DNA of 64,000 nucleotides, taken from Zychaea mexicana. Lineage: Eukaryota; Mucoromycota; Mucoromycetes; Mucorales; Lichtheimiaceae. A program made the translations under genes and the position numbers. The DNA lies in contig NW_026516677.1 in NCBI RefSeq assembly GCF_025766255.1, positions 496,001 through 560,000 on the forward strand, given 5' to 3'. Below are positions 49,501 to 60,712 of this stretch, in pieces (positions within the stretch are counted from its first letter, which is position 1; each line of letters opens with the position of its first letter). Under the pieces are notes generated by a model, which worked only from the letters and a program-made list of their open reading frames with translations, did no database searches and had not been told where the DNA came from.

Positions 49501-49863
49501 TCTCTCCATTGCTTATCCGGTGCACCTTTGACCAACGGTACTGCAGCACATGTTCTTCACCAGCACGGTGTCAAGATTGGATTGGGCGTTTCAGATGATG
49601 GATTGGCACGAAACCTTGCTTGGGATGCTGGATGGCTTTCTGCTACTTCACCTACTGTCGAAGGCACGATTACAGAAGCTGAAGCGATTCGCTTTGTTAC
49701 GACAAATTTGCAAGAAATCTTTGGACTTTCTAAACGAGAGGAAGGTGTCAAGACTGTGGAGGCTATCGATGAGTTTGCTGTATGGTCGGGCAATCCATTG
49801 GAACTGCATAGCCGACCCCTTGTGTTCCATTCCAAGCAAGCTGGTATGCAAATTGTAGCATAA
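46560..49863 (+). CDS. Membrane-anchored double amidohydrolase
   Basis: Amidohydrolase superfamily protein (relatives are often filed as CE9-like deacetylases). Exons 46560-47185, 47262-47583, 47654-47690, 47757-48742, 48807-49059, 49136-49863 close to 983 residues. A cytosolic tail precedes one helix (YILCFLVILALVIGFLVALLL), making a type II membrane protein. First domain: GHVVSPGIVDMHSHLG with the HxH metal pair, SGGVTTALV, NVHCYETHD, FHHALDAY and LKSDHP with the catalytic Asp. A second homologous domain follows: GGYVIPGLVAVGSKLG is where HxH should be, yet has no His, and LGVSDDG replaces SDHP. So one active and one degenerate domain are likely. Substrate unknown; lumenal or extracellular action is inferred from topology. 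Confidence 0.88.
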
Positions 49864-50423
49864 CCAGAATATTCAAACCAATAAAGTAAAAGGTCATCAT
49901 CTATGTGTAAATTATATACAAAGTGCTTTAATTTTCTTTTAAGATATAGCTATGATGATGGATGTTCATGTATACAGTGAAAGGGCGAAAAAGGATAGCG
50001 GGATGGATTGCGATGCGAGGGTGTCGGTTTTGTGATTAGGCTAAATTTTACATTTATTATATAAGACTGATAGGAAAGTTACCTATGGCACTAGCATAAT
50101 ACATATACTAAAGAATAAGAACAGTGCTTTCTGCTTGGTAACTAGATATCCAGTGGCGCTTGGAGCACCTATATACAACTCTGCTGTACGTTGGGTGGCA
50201 GAGGCATGCAGCAAGTCACTGTAATAACAGCGATACCATATTTTAACACTTGTTCAGTATTATTCTTACTTCACAAACACTTAATTTGAAATATCTTCAG
50301 AGCACACTTCTCACTGCGCGCAATACACATGCATGTTTGTATAGAGGTCTCTAATAACCTTGACTTGCACGAAAGCAGCGATAAGGTTCGGGATACTGGT
50401 AAATTGCTTCCGTGTTTTAAAAA
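49864..50423. other. Convergent intergenic region
   Basis: 560 bp AT-rich region between 3' ends. Poly(A)-like AATAAAGT at about 49880. No gene seen. Confidence 0.5.
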
Positions 50424-51075
50424 TTACTGTTTCGGTGAGTATTGTTGATCGTAAATATTTGGTGCAAGAACGTCGATCTTAGAGGTTTTCATCGTATAAC
50501 CTTCAACAAGCACACCACAGACGGAAGGTTTTTGTACACCAAGCATGAAGAGACGATTGTACAACTGATTCATCTCTTTCCCTGTCATCACTAGGTCGGA
50601 CTCTGCTTGGTCGACGCTAACGTTTGAAGGTTTTACCTCCCCGGAGACCAACTCACACTCAATATTGACAGACTGGACGTAGACGACAAAAACGGGCTTG
50701 TAGGACCCCTTTGTGTCTGCGAGTCCAGTATTCACCCTGACCAGAAGGAAAAGAAAACAAGATGTTAGCCGTCTTTTGCTGATATATTTATGGAAAATCG
50801 TTGTGCACCAATTTATCTGAAAAAAAAGGCCCTGCTTCAATATGCGCCATGTCGCCATTTTGCTTCTGACGTGCTCGTTCAACCGCGTTCTTGCAATGCT
50901 GTAATTGTTTTGCCAACTGTTGCGTTTTGCGCTGGAGATACGTTTTAAGTATAAGAGAATCGATTCTGTCAATGGCGCGTGTCTCTTGGTAGCGAGCTAT
51001 TTGTGCCGCCTTATCAATTCGATCCACGAGTATTTGTTGTTTGATGGATAATGACGCGATCTTTCGATTTGTCAT
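50424..51075 (-). CDS. Unrecognised small protein, coiled-coil N-half
   Basis: Two good-looking pieces. The first (51075 down to about 50815) is a charged helical segment starting MTNRKIASLSIKQQ, with heptad-like LAKQLQHCKNAVERARQK. The second (about 50745 to 50424) reads TGLADTKGSYKPVFVVYVQ, then LVSGEVKPSN and ends in YDQQYSPKQ. A CAG acceptor at about 50745 is clear, but no donor nearby joins the two in the right phase, so either the model lacks an exon or the gene is damaged. Family not recognised. The start codon is only 5 bp from a possible plus-strand start. Confidence 0.45.
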
Positions 51076-51080
51076 CCTTC

Positions 51081-51841
51081 ATGTCTTCGCCTACTCTCAC
51101 TGCTTCTGGCGTTTGACTATGGTGATGCTCAGCGTTATATTCACGGGTATCAAAGTCTGCTACTATAGGCTCTTGCTATTGTTATCGTTATAGTTGAATT
51201 CTGGAGAGGGAACTAAAAGGAACCAGAAGCTCCATCGGCCGTAGAAGAAGCCCATCCGCCTGAACTATCTCTGGTGCAACCAGGTAAGTTCTCTTGAAAT
51301 GAAGGGTGAATTAGACTCCAGCACCGCGTAGTCAAAGCCTTATAGTAGAGGTATGAAGGGTGTGATTCCCCAAGGACAGACCTCCAGGGAGTTTAGCTGA
51401 GTTAACAGCATTACTAGAGTCTTTCAAGTGTCACCCCTTACTGATTACTTAGTAGCGCTAGCAAAAAGGGCCCTCCGCGTTCGTCGCGATAGTGAACGGC
51501 GTATTGAACGGGAGAGGATTACCTCTAGGGCATGGGACTTACTATCTGTCCCAAAAAAAAGGAGCTATTACCTGCAAGCCTTTTACTACGGCGTGGACTG
51601 GTGTCTCCAATGGCAAAGCATGCATTTTGTTTTCTGTAAGATTCTTAAAATGACTATTGAAGCCACATTCTCTGTGTTCCTCGTTTCTTTTTTCTTTCGC
51701 CCAGTACCTTCAGGTAATGTCGTAATCCCATTTTTTTTATTATGTCTCAATAGAACGTACAGAACGCACAAAGTTGCACGTTTATGCACACGGGTAAACC
51801 AGCGCCCGCTCAAAAGTTTCCCTGCTGTTGTCACTGTGTAG
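51081..51841 (+). CDS. Possible small basic helical protein, weak model
   Basis: Tentative. A first exon MSSPTLTASG (51081-51110) would join at 51210 to EPEAPSAVEEAHPPELSLVQP; a GTAAGT donor at about 51285 then joins either to 51392 or to 51429, the latter giving SPLTDYLVALAKRALRVRRD and RRIERERITSRAWDLL. The arginine-rich helix looks real; the sequence after 51545 has intron character though it stays open to 51841. No family recognised. Confidence 0.3.
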
Positions 51842-52433
51842 TGCTCTGTGCTCATAGTTGTGATTGACGATATCTTCTTTCATATGCTCATGCGTGCGCA
51901 ACGAGCGACGCTCTCTGAACTTGATACAAGCATCATAGACATATAACACCTTCCAAAATATGCTGGATTGCTGAGTAATTCAGCATGGTGGCTTGCTTAA
52001 ATGTGATTCCACCAACCCCATGTTCCTTCTTCATCCTAAATGATACGGCAACACTGCCCTTTAGTTTTTGTCAATATGTTTCGATGGTACCGGAGACTAA
52101 TCTGCTTATCAATGTTTGATGAAAAGAAACAGGAACAATCGACTTGCAAATGGTGGCGGCATCTGTAAGACTGATAACTAGGACACGTCTCGGCATATAT
52201 TGGACATTTTCAGAAAAGCTTTTCTCTTGGAAGCTCTGCTGGACGGGTGCTCGACGCTGTCATTGGGTGAACACACTTAACTATCCTTGCAAAAGCAACG
52301 AGGCAGTGACAAAACACGTTTTCGGCTTTTGAAAATCGTTAAAATAGCATATTCTGGGAGGGAAAATGGTTGCTTTCTTTCTTCCTTCTATTCTTTTTCT
52401 TTTTTGTATATCCACAGACATCGTTTAAAAAGC
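51842..52433. other. Intergenic region upstream of epoxide hydrolase
   Basis: 592 bp, promoter side of the epoxide hydrolase gene; ends in a CT-rich leader. No gene supported. Confidence 0.5.
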
Positions 52434-53964
52434 ATGGACCCAAGCGATCCCACCACGTTTAACCACCAGTATTGCAATGTTAATGGCATTCGCATGCACT
52501 ATATTGACGAGAACCAGTCGTCTAAGAAGGCTCTTTTGCTTATTCACGGCTGGCCCGACCTGTATGTCTTCCTTTTCGCTCTCTGGAAATTTTCTTGCTT
52601 GGTCATGCCTAATTAAAGTAACACAAAAAACCCTCCATTAGTTGGTGTGGTATGTGATTTGTAATAGGTACAGCCAGAAACAACTCGAGCAAGTTTATAT
52701 AAACATGATACAATATAGGTTGGCGCGAGCAGATTCCCTTCCTGGTCAAGCTAGGCTATCGTGTCGTTGTACCTACTTTGCGCGGCTTTGGTGAAAGTGT
52801 ACGCATAAATTTTCATCAAAGATGAGCGTGTAGGCGAAATTAAAATACGAAGCTAATTTATTCACGTGTAATAGGATGCCCCTGCAGACCATGTACAGTA
52901 CGGTGAGCAAACGTTGTCAAACGACTTTGCTGGTTTGCTTGACTACCTCCAAATCCCAACCGTTGTCGTCGTCGGTCACGACTGGGGAGGTGTCTGCGCC
53001 TGGCGCTTCACTCAGTTCTATCCCAATCGTGTAGTGGCAGGTATGTAAATTCGTCTACATATTGTTCACGTAGCTACTGCGCAAGCTAAATATTACACTT
53101 ACGTTCCATTAATCTATCATATGCTCCTCTAGTCGCCAGTTTCTGTACGCCCTACTCGCGTCCAGAGCAGCAATACCTTCCTCTCGAAGAGCTTGTCAAA
53201 CTGGTGCCTAACTTTACCTATCAATTGTACCTGACAACACCCTCAGCTGCAGCCGAAATAGATGAAAATGTCAGTATGAAATTCGCTGTTGTGCCTCCCT
53301 TATTAAAAACTATAAAAGCAAAGAAATTGACCTGGCTATCATTTGCTGTTTAGACCGAAGCCTTTTTCAAGCGGATGTTCAGACCTATTTCCGAGCAAGT
53401 AGGCGGTGGCGGCATTATTGATGAGCAAACTAAAACACTTATTGCTGGCCGACCACCCGTTCCAAAGAGCGACAAACTCCCTCAAAAGGTAACACAACAG
53501 CAGCAATTTAATGCAGTGCAGTGCATTTGTGGCAGGCTTTAATCGAATGTCTTTCTAGGTGCTCGATTACTACGTTGAGAAGTACCAAAAGCGTGGTGCT
53601 GCTGGTTGTCTCAACTATTACAAGCGTCGCAAGGTCAACTTTGAAGAATGCAAAGGTTAGTAGTCGTCCTCAAAGCCCAACTTGATCTGTAATTATCTAC
53701 CTTTCTAGTGTTTAATTTAACAAACGTATCACCTTTCTTTCAGATTTGGAACCTATCATTCACAAGCCTGCCATGATGGTGACGGCTGACGGCGACGTTG
53801 CTTTGCCACCCTCTATGGCCAAAGGAATGGAAAAATCCGTTCCTAACGTTGAAGTCTTCAATGTCAAGAACGCTGGTCACTGGGTGTTGTGGGAGCAACC
53901 GGAGGAATGCAACTCATACCTGAAGCAATGGCTCTCCAAGATTTATCCTGCCCAAAAGCTCTAA
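52434..53964 (+). CDS. Epoxide hydrolase, alpha/beta-hydrolase fold
   Basis: Soluble-type epoxide hydrolase that opens epoxides to diols through an ester intermediate. Eight exons close to 323 residues: 52434-52561, 52642-52649 (8 nt), 52719-52798, 52875-53040, 53133-53269, 53354-53488, 53559-53655, 53744-53964. Seen: oxyanion-hole HGWPD, VVPTLRGFGES, nucleophile Asp in VVVGHDWGGVCAW, charge-relay Asp in MMVTADGDVALP and His in NAGHWVLWEQP. A cap domain with Tyr candidates (LDYYVEKYQ; CLNYYKRR) fits the lid tyrosines. No targeting signal, so cytosolic. Dehalogenase relatives share the fold, but HGWPD with GHDWGG and lid Tyr favour an epoxide hydrolase. Substrate unknown. Confidence 0.93.
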
Positions 53965-54101
53965 AACAAAAACTTCCTCTGTATTTTGTATCCTTCCTCT
54001 TTCTTCAAACTAAACACGATTTGTTCTGATTTATGGTTTAACGTATAATCGTCTTTTTATAATATTTTTTATCGTGCTGTTTCTTCTTGTTATTACGCTG
54101 A

Positions 54102-56323
54102 CTACAATTCTGGTTGCCGTGCAGCAAGGTCTTCATCCGATGCCATGACAGCCGCATCCCAGTAGTGTTCTACGTTCCATTTGGATAACTCTTCTCTAGC
54201 CATCTTTTCACTCTCAAATGATCTCCACGTAAATTTACGGAATGCCTTGTTCTTCACTTGACCTTCCCATACCAAATAGCACTTGTTATCCTCGCCTTCT
54301 GTGTTGAATCGATCGATATCCATCATGTCCGACGATCCATCAGTATTCTTGGGAGGAGGCATGTCGTTCCAATCGATACGTCGGAGCATTAGCTTTCTGT
54401 ACGCCTTAATACCTTTTGGTCCTCCTTCAACAATAACCAAATGGCACTTTGGATGAACAACCACTATTCCAGTTAACTGATATTGCTGTGCATTCTTTTC
54501 GATCTTGTATCGATGTTTGGGGTGTGCACAATTTTTTATTCTATTTAAAGTTGTCAAGGAGGAAAAATTCAGTATCGAAATATACATTTATAACTTTAAG
54601 TAGTTCAAAGGTTACACTTACTTGAAAACTGCCACTTCATTGCTCTGTTTCTTGTCTTCGGCAAGCTTGTTCATAATCTTTGCCCTTCGTTCTTCTGGAG
54701 TCAGTTTACGTTGCTCGTTGGTTAATTCATGCTGTTGCTGTCGTTGCGCCATTTCTTTTCGGACACGAGCTTCAATCTTTGTAGGATCTTGGATAGCTTC
54801 CTGTCCTAGAACTTGCATCAAATTGCTAATTTTGACTGTATACAAACAGATGAAAAGACAAATATTTGTCACCACATTATTAAGATAAGTCTAATAAGAT
54901 CTTCTGAAAGATTTCACCAAGCATCTTTACCTTTGGGTGGGTCGGGTGGTAGCAAGCCAAGACGAATCTTGTCCTGTTTTTCTTTTTGTGTTTCTTGTCG
55001 TCGTTGTCGTCGAAGTTTCTTGCGTTCCTTTTTAGTAAGCATCAGTGATCGCACCACAGGTGTGCTGTTTTGTTCGCTTGGTGGTTTGATAGGGATCGGA
55101 TGATGGACATACAGCGTCACGAGCTGGTCAAGTTCTTCCGGTTTGACAGGTGTTTCATCCATGTCTGTGTATGCTTTATTAGGAAGAAAAGGTGCATCCC
55201 ACCATTCGGCAGGTGGTCCGGGCTCTTTCTACAAGTGAACAATACAGTTACTTAATCATTTAAAATTTCACATACGTAAATGTAGAAGCACCGCCTTCTT
55301 ACCTTTAATGCTTTATCAGAAATGTCCAATTCGACTTCCATGCCCGCTTTTTTGACATTTTGCGCAATCTCCTGCTTCAATCTTTCGAGTTGTGCATGCT
55401 TTCGTTCTTTATCCGCCTTCTCAATGTACTTTCCCGGCTGAACAAACTTGAGCGGTCTCGCTTTGCGTTTGGTAGGTATTGTGGTGGCTTCGGTCGGATA
55501 TTCCAGGTACGGGTTTTTAGCTTTGCTTCCAATGCCTATACCCGGCCCTTCCTTCTTTTGTGCAGAGCGCTGATTAGCCTGTCATAATAAGGAAACAGAC
55601 ATGTTGTGTGAATATCAAACTTTCAAAGTACGTTTCGACTAGCTCATATTTATAAAATACACGTTTTACCTTTGCTGTAGCAACTTCTCGCTTGGGTATA
55701 CTGCTCAGCATTGCTTGAAGATCAATGCTTCCGGTCGCGTCTAGGCCAACTTGAGGCGTTCCAACTCTTCCTTTATCATCGGGCACATAGATACCTTTCG
55801 CTGTTGCTCGAGGCTAACCGATCATACATGTGGGATCAGCATAACTTGCACCCGTCGTTTAAATTATTATTATTTAATCATCAAAAAGGGAGGTTCTGCT
55901 CTTCTTCTTACCGCTACCAAGGTATTGTTTCCCGCTAATCGTGCTTTGGCTTCTGCGATTTTCCGTTGAATCAGATCGAGGTCTGCAGAACCACCACTAC
56001 CTCCGGCGGGACTCCCACGGCTCGGTAATGAACTGGGGCTGGCGCTACTACTCTCAGGACGTCTGTTTGTAAGCGGTGATGCAGAAAATGTAGACGATGA
56101 AGGAGCTTGTGATGGTGGTCGACTCGGTGGTGGTGCGGCTGACGGTGGAGGTGCACCTTTCTGTTGCTGTTGGAATTTAGCCAACTTGGCTCGTATTTCA
56201 GCTTGTCGTGCTGCAATAATTGCGGCAGTCTATATACACACACATTCGAAGCAAATATAAGATTAGAGAGACAATGCATTTGAGTATAAAAATAACAAAT
56301 GTACACACCTGTTGATCGGACAT
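54102..56323 (-). CDS. PRP3: U4/U6 snRNP splicing factor Prp3
   Basis: Spliceosome protein that binds U6 and the U4/U6 stem and holds the tri-snRNP. Exons 56309-56323, 55912-56229, 55670-55813, 55303-55578, 54931-55228, 54622-54835, 54102-54540 close to 567 residues. N-terminus: helical RQAEIRAKLAKFQ, Pro/Ser-rich spacer, DLIQRKIAEAKARL. The conserved middle has PYLEYPTE, PAEWWDAPFL, LYVHHPIPIKPP and LTKKERKKLRRQRRQE. The C-terminal DUF1115 ferredoxin-like domain has YQLTGIVVVHPKCHLVIVEG, IKAYRKLMLRRIDW and CYLVWEGQVKNKAFRKF. The first coding exon is only 15 nt (MSDQQ). Divergent from the REX1-like gene with 158 bp between starts. Confidence 0.96.
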
Positions 56324-56481
56324 TGTGCAAAAAAAAGAGGGTGAGAGACGAAGTCGCAGCAGTGGTGGTGTCCTTTCGAGCGCGACGAACATTATCCGTG
56401 ACTCGCACGACTGTATCCGAAATTTACAGCTTGTCTCTTTTTTCTGTGCTTTAACGACGAACTGATCGATCAACAGAAAAA
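56324..56481. promoter_or_regulatory. Compact divergent promoter PRP3 / REX1
   Basis: 158 bp separate the two start codons, so the genes must share a bidirectional promoter and overlapping leaders. No TATA box seen; this suits constitutive RNA-processing genes. Confidence 0.6.
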
Positions 56482-59051
56482 ATGAAGTTTACACCGTCGA
56501 TCGATCCAAAAAGGCCGAAGTTGTTCGATACAAATGCCAAAGTCCACGTGAAATTTGACGGCGATTCGAACGTAGCAGTCAGTGTCCCAACAACTGTCAT
56601 TCAGGTGGCCACCAAGAAACGATCTTCCGATCAAGCCGAGATCGACAGTAAAGATAACAGTAACAAAGACGACAGCAACAAGAAACGAAAAGCAGGAAAG
56701 AGCTCTTCGTTCCCGTCTTCTAAGAAAGCGAAAAATGGATCAACAGCCATCCAGATACCCGGTCAAGATGCCAAAAAGACGCAGAACGGCAAAACAAAAA
56801 AAGGTAAGTAATACTGCCAAAGAAGCCACTTGGAAGATCGATACTAAGTGGAGGTCACTGTTTGTTTTACGCAGATGCAAAAGCAAAGTATCGAGGCAGT
56901 GAAAAAAAGAAGCTTACTGAAGAAGAAGTCAAGGAGAAAGTGAGAAAGATTCGTGAAAAGAAGCGACAACGTCAACTTGCTAAGAAAGTTGTCGATGGCG
57001 TCAAGGTAAACTCAAAGACTCTTATAGGGGGAAAATCGTCCAATTCACACCCTGCTGACTTGCGAGTACCAAAAAAATATAATAATAGGTTGACGTACCC
57101 ACTCTTCGTCTGAAGCCTGACTCTGTGAAGCAAAAGATATCACTGTCGAGTATACGTGATCTCATCTTGTACAGCGTTACCCAGGCGAACCCTCCTTCAT
57201 GGGCCACTATTACACACAGGGCATCCATCAAGCACACTGTCGTTATTTTTGTTCACGGTTTGGACATCATATCATTTGGCGCACCTACCCATCGTAACAA
57301 CGTTCCCCATTCCATTGATACTAGCGCTTTGGATACGGCATCGTCAACCGGCAGGGCTGCGATGCCCTTTTTTACCAGCTGCTTTTCGCATATGTTTGTC
57401 AGTAAGCTGACCGGTGGAAGTGGAAAGGTGTTCTCGCCCGTCTCTGAATTGCTCCAATGCCCAGTCGGAAACAATGAGCATGAACGTCAAAAGAAGGCGT
57501 CGAACGAACGTAATTATTGTTCTCTTTCCTCAAGATAATATTTTAAAACACAAATTTATTGAGTTTGTTTTGTCTGCTATTTATAGGTTTGAAGAAATAC
57601 GAAGATAATTTGAACGAATACTATATACTGACACTCGATGATATGAAGGCATCAGGATACCCTATCCCAACGTTCCTGGATCCACAAGCAGCGATTGACG
57701 ATGACTGGAAGGAAACACGGGCCGTAAAAGAACCTATTCCCAAGAAAAAACTGATTGCCATTGATTGTGAGATGGTAAGACGGCTCAGTACTTATCTCTG
57801 TTTTGAACCTGATAATAACAATATAATTATTCATCATACACAGGTTGAGACCGCAGAAGGCAAGGCATTAGCTCGTGTCACCTTGGTTAACGAAGGTAAA
57901 GACTTTTCTTATCGAAAGCAAGCGGCTGACTGCTAATAAGTGTTCATGCTCTGTTAGATGGAAATACATTACTAGACGAATACGTCAAACCTAGCGAACC
58001 CATTTTGGATTATTTGACGCAATACAGTGGTATCACACCGGAGATCATGAAAAAGACGACATGCTCACTGCGTCGAGCACAGAAACACGTGCGCAAATAC
58101 GTTGATCACAACGTAATCTTGATCGGCCACGGCTTAGAAAACGATTTACATGCACTCAAGCTGTCACACCCTTACTGTGCCGATACATCGATTCTTTACG
58201 ATAGTTTCAAAGGCAAACCCTTCAAACCAGCCTTGCGTCACTTGTCACGTAATCTCCTTAAACGTGTTATCCAGCACCAATCCAAAGTGGGTCACGATTC
58301 AGCCGAAGATGCGCGTGCCGCACTCGACCTATTCAAGCTCAAAGTGAAACGCGGGCCTGACTTTGGCCGATTCGGTAATGGCTCTGAGCTCATCTCTGAT
58401 CGATTACACAAGCACACGCCACCCAAATCAAGCGCGCTGCTTGAAGCATCTGAAACGCCCAATGGCGTCTTTGCTTCCAGCACTTCTTTGAATTACAAGC
58501 ACTACGACTCTGAAGATAATTTGATTGAAAGCACAATCAAGGCTGCAAGTACCCATGATTTTGTGTTTTCTCAATTCGATACGCTGCGTCCAAAAAACAA
58601 GAAGAAGCAAGGCCCAGCTGATATGCCAGAAGCAGCACCCACTGTGATTTCCACAGAGATAGCTAGTGGCAACTACGATGAAGCGGCAAGAATGACACGG
58701 TTCGACAGCTACTTTCAGCAAATGTATAAAGGTTTCCCATCCGGAACATTGGTCCTAGTACTGGGCGGTTTGGGCAATGAGCCTCGCTATCATGAGTAAG
58801 CTTCGCTCTCGCTTTGTGATTTCGATGTCGGAACAAAGATATAACGGAAGCTGATTAGATAACTGTGAACTCAAATGACTATTTGTTTTTTTTGTTGCAG
58901 GCTATACAAAAGATACCGAATGTGCCAAGGTTTGGAAGATCCACCAAATGATGATCCTATACCACCATGGACGGCCACAGATCAAAAGCGGCTTGAAGGC
59001 TTGGGAGCTAAAGCTCGATTGGGTGCCGTTTTTGCTACACTAAAACAATAG
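56482..59051 (+). CDS. REX1/RNH70-like RNA exonuclease (DEDDh)
   Basis: 3'-5' exonuclease that trims 5S rRNA, tRNA and other precursors in the nucleus. Exons 56482-56803, 56875-57005, 57089-57509, 57587-57774, 57844-57895, 57958-58795, 58901-59051 close to 700 residues. N-terminus is Lys-rich with nuclear localisation-like KKRKAGK and KKRQRQLAKK. The nuclease core begins LIAIDCEM (first Asp and Glu), then LVNEDGNTLLDEYVKP, ILIGHGLENDL (second Asp) and GHDSAEDARAALDLF (His and last Asp), so all DEDDh residues are there. A C-terminal extension (to TLKQ) includes LVLVLGGLGNEPRYHE, resembling the RRM-like end of yeast Rnh70. Paralogues REX3/REX4 are shorter and lack this N-terminus. Confidence 0.94.
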
Positions 59052-59482
59052 AATTATGTATGATATAAACTCTTCGCGAGAACAGCCGCCATTCCGCTCG
59101 GAATTGGCCAAAATGCGTGACGCGACGAATACAATAAAATAAATTTTTGACATGCTTGACATGGCAACAAGCAGCTTTCAGGAACAGGAAATGTCACAAC
59201 CCCTGAATGCCATGGCAACAAAAAAGTCTTTTTCTGCTGTATAGCTCTTCGAAAACAAGCTTCCAGTTGTCTGCTTCAAAGGTCCCATAAGTCATAAAGA
59301 AGGATCTTTAATGTGAGTGGTAAGAGATCATTCGGCAAGGCAACCCAAAAAAGGAAATTATTTGTGCATATCAAATCAAATCAGATCAGAGCAAGTATAG
59401 ATAAGGAAGCAGGATACAAAAAAACGCGTTTTCCTTTTTTTTTCCTTCTTTACCAGTTTTTCTATTCTTCCGTACTTTTACG
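59052..59482. other. Intergenic region
   Basis: 431 bp with T-rich leader before 59483 (TTCCTTTTTTTTTCC near 59431). Two near copies of CATGGCAACAA at about 59161 and 59212. Promoter of the next gene expected. Confidence 0.5.
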
Positions 59483-60166
59483 ATGAGCACTCACGCTGAA
59501 AACACCTACGACCAAGCCACAGGCTACTACAACTTTGACCACGACGATGCGTCCACCATCCCCTACGACCCTGACGCGGCATCACAGCTTTCATACCATT
59601 CCCGTTCCACCATCTCCTCCGCGCCACCCCAATTCTCGCCCGTCCTTACACCCACCTTCAGCTTCGACAACGCCAGCACGGCCTCACACCACTCCTTCGT
59701 CACCGTCTTCTCTTCCGACTCCTCCCTCATCATTGACCTCGGCAACAATGATGATGCGTCCAGTGCTCTGTCGCGTGCGGGTTCGTCCCCACCGCCATCA
59801 CCGCAGTTCAGTCCTTTGCATTCTCCCGTCTTGCCGCCGTCCCCTCTTCCTCACCATTCTGCTCCCGCTTCCCCTGTCCTCTTCCTCGCTCTCGCTCCTC
59901 CGATGGTTGAGGTTGCCGATGACGAAGAGGCTGAGGAGGCGCCTGCTCCCGCTTTCCCTGTCCTCTTCCCCGCTCTCGCTCCTCCGATGGTTGAGGTTGC
60001 CGATGACGAAGAGGCTGAAGAGGCGCCAGTGCCAGAAGAGGATGAAGAGATCCCATATGCTGGTGATATGATGGACATTGACAGCGACGACATGGATATT
60101 GACGACGATCAGAGCAATCTGATGCACGTAGACTGGGTTCCTCCTTCGTACCCCTGGTGGTACTAA
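59483..60166 (+). CDS. Acidic proline-rich low-complexity protein, orphan
   Basis: Single-exon frame of 227 residues preceded by a pyrimidine-rich leader. Starts MSTHAENTYDQATGYYNF, then a Ser/Thr/Pro-rich middle with SPPPSPQFSPLHSPVLPPSP, then two nearly identical 28-residue units built on VLFPALAPPMVEVADDEEAE, and an acidic tail (MMDIDSDDMDIDDD) ending PSYPWWY. Codons strongly favour C in third position, unlike random sequence, which supports real coding. No membrane segment or known domain. The SPxP pattern suggests phosphorylation and SH3-type binding (inference). Function unknown. Confidence 0.7.
   Translation: MSTHAENTYDQATGYYNFDHDDASTIPYDPDAASQLSYHSRSTISSAPPQFSPVLTPTFSFDNASTASHHSFVTVFSSDSSLIIDLGNNDDASSALSRAGSSPPPSPQFSPLHSPVLPPSPLPHHSAPASPVLFLALAPPMVEVADDEEAEEAPAPAFPVLFPALAPPMVEVADDEEAEEAPVPEEDEEIPYAGDMMDIDSDDMDIDDDQSNLMHVDWVPPSYPWWY
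59861..60028 (+). repeat. 84-bp tandem duplication inside coding sequence
   Basis: Units at 59861-59944 and 59945-60028 match almost base for base (few substitutions), keep frame (28 codons), and both begin GCTCCCGCTT. A recent in-frame duplication. Confidence 0.9.
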
Positions 60167-60430
60167 AAACATCCATAAAGTAAGCTACTCTACATTGACC
60201 TTTTTATTGAGCACGTTCACTGACTTGGACACGTCTATTCTTTCTGTTATGATAGATCCCAACAAAAAAAGCAAAAAACACCACAAAAGGTAAGTATAAT
60301 GTTTCTGCTGTCGTGTGCTTCTGCTTCTTTCTTATCATAAACGCGCTCATTGATACCGGCTTCTTCTTTTTCGTACAAATTCTAATAGCACCCAAAAAAC
60401 AATTCAAAAGTCAAAACCCTCCAAAAAACA

Positions 60431-60507
60431 TTCAGTATTCAGTATTCAGTATTCAGTATTCAGTATTCAGTATTCAGTATTCAGTATTCAGTATTCCGTA
60501 TTCCGTA
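60431..60507. repeat. 7-bp minisatellite, 11 units
   Basis: Nine perfect copies of TTCAGTA (60431-60493) followed by two copies of the variant TTCCGTA (60494-60507). No ORF crosses it meaningfully. Confidence 0.97.
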
Positions 60508-60712
60508 TAGCTATTGGTAACAAAGTCAACTCTCGTTTTACTAAGCCTGCTTCAAACACATTGCTGCCTGATAAAGATGAAAACTAACATTGCTGGCTGG
60601 TCGATTTAATAGGCCCTCCTTTTCCTGCTTCCGTTCTTTTTTACCGGCTCCTGCTTTATCCTCTTCTTCCCGCTTGTTGGCGTTGGTTTGTTGGCGCGTC
60701 GGCGTCGTGGTG

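Noticed and set aside
59798..60172. Overlapping minus-strand frames over the acidic protein gene
   Set aside because: Shadows created by the C-biased codons and the 84-bp duplication on the plus strand.
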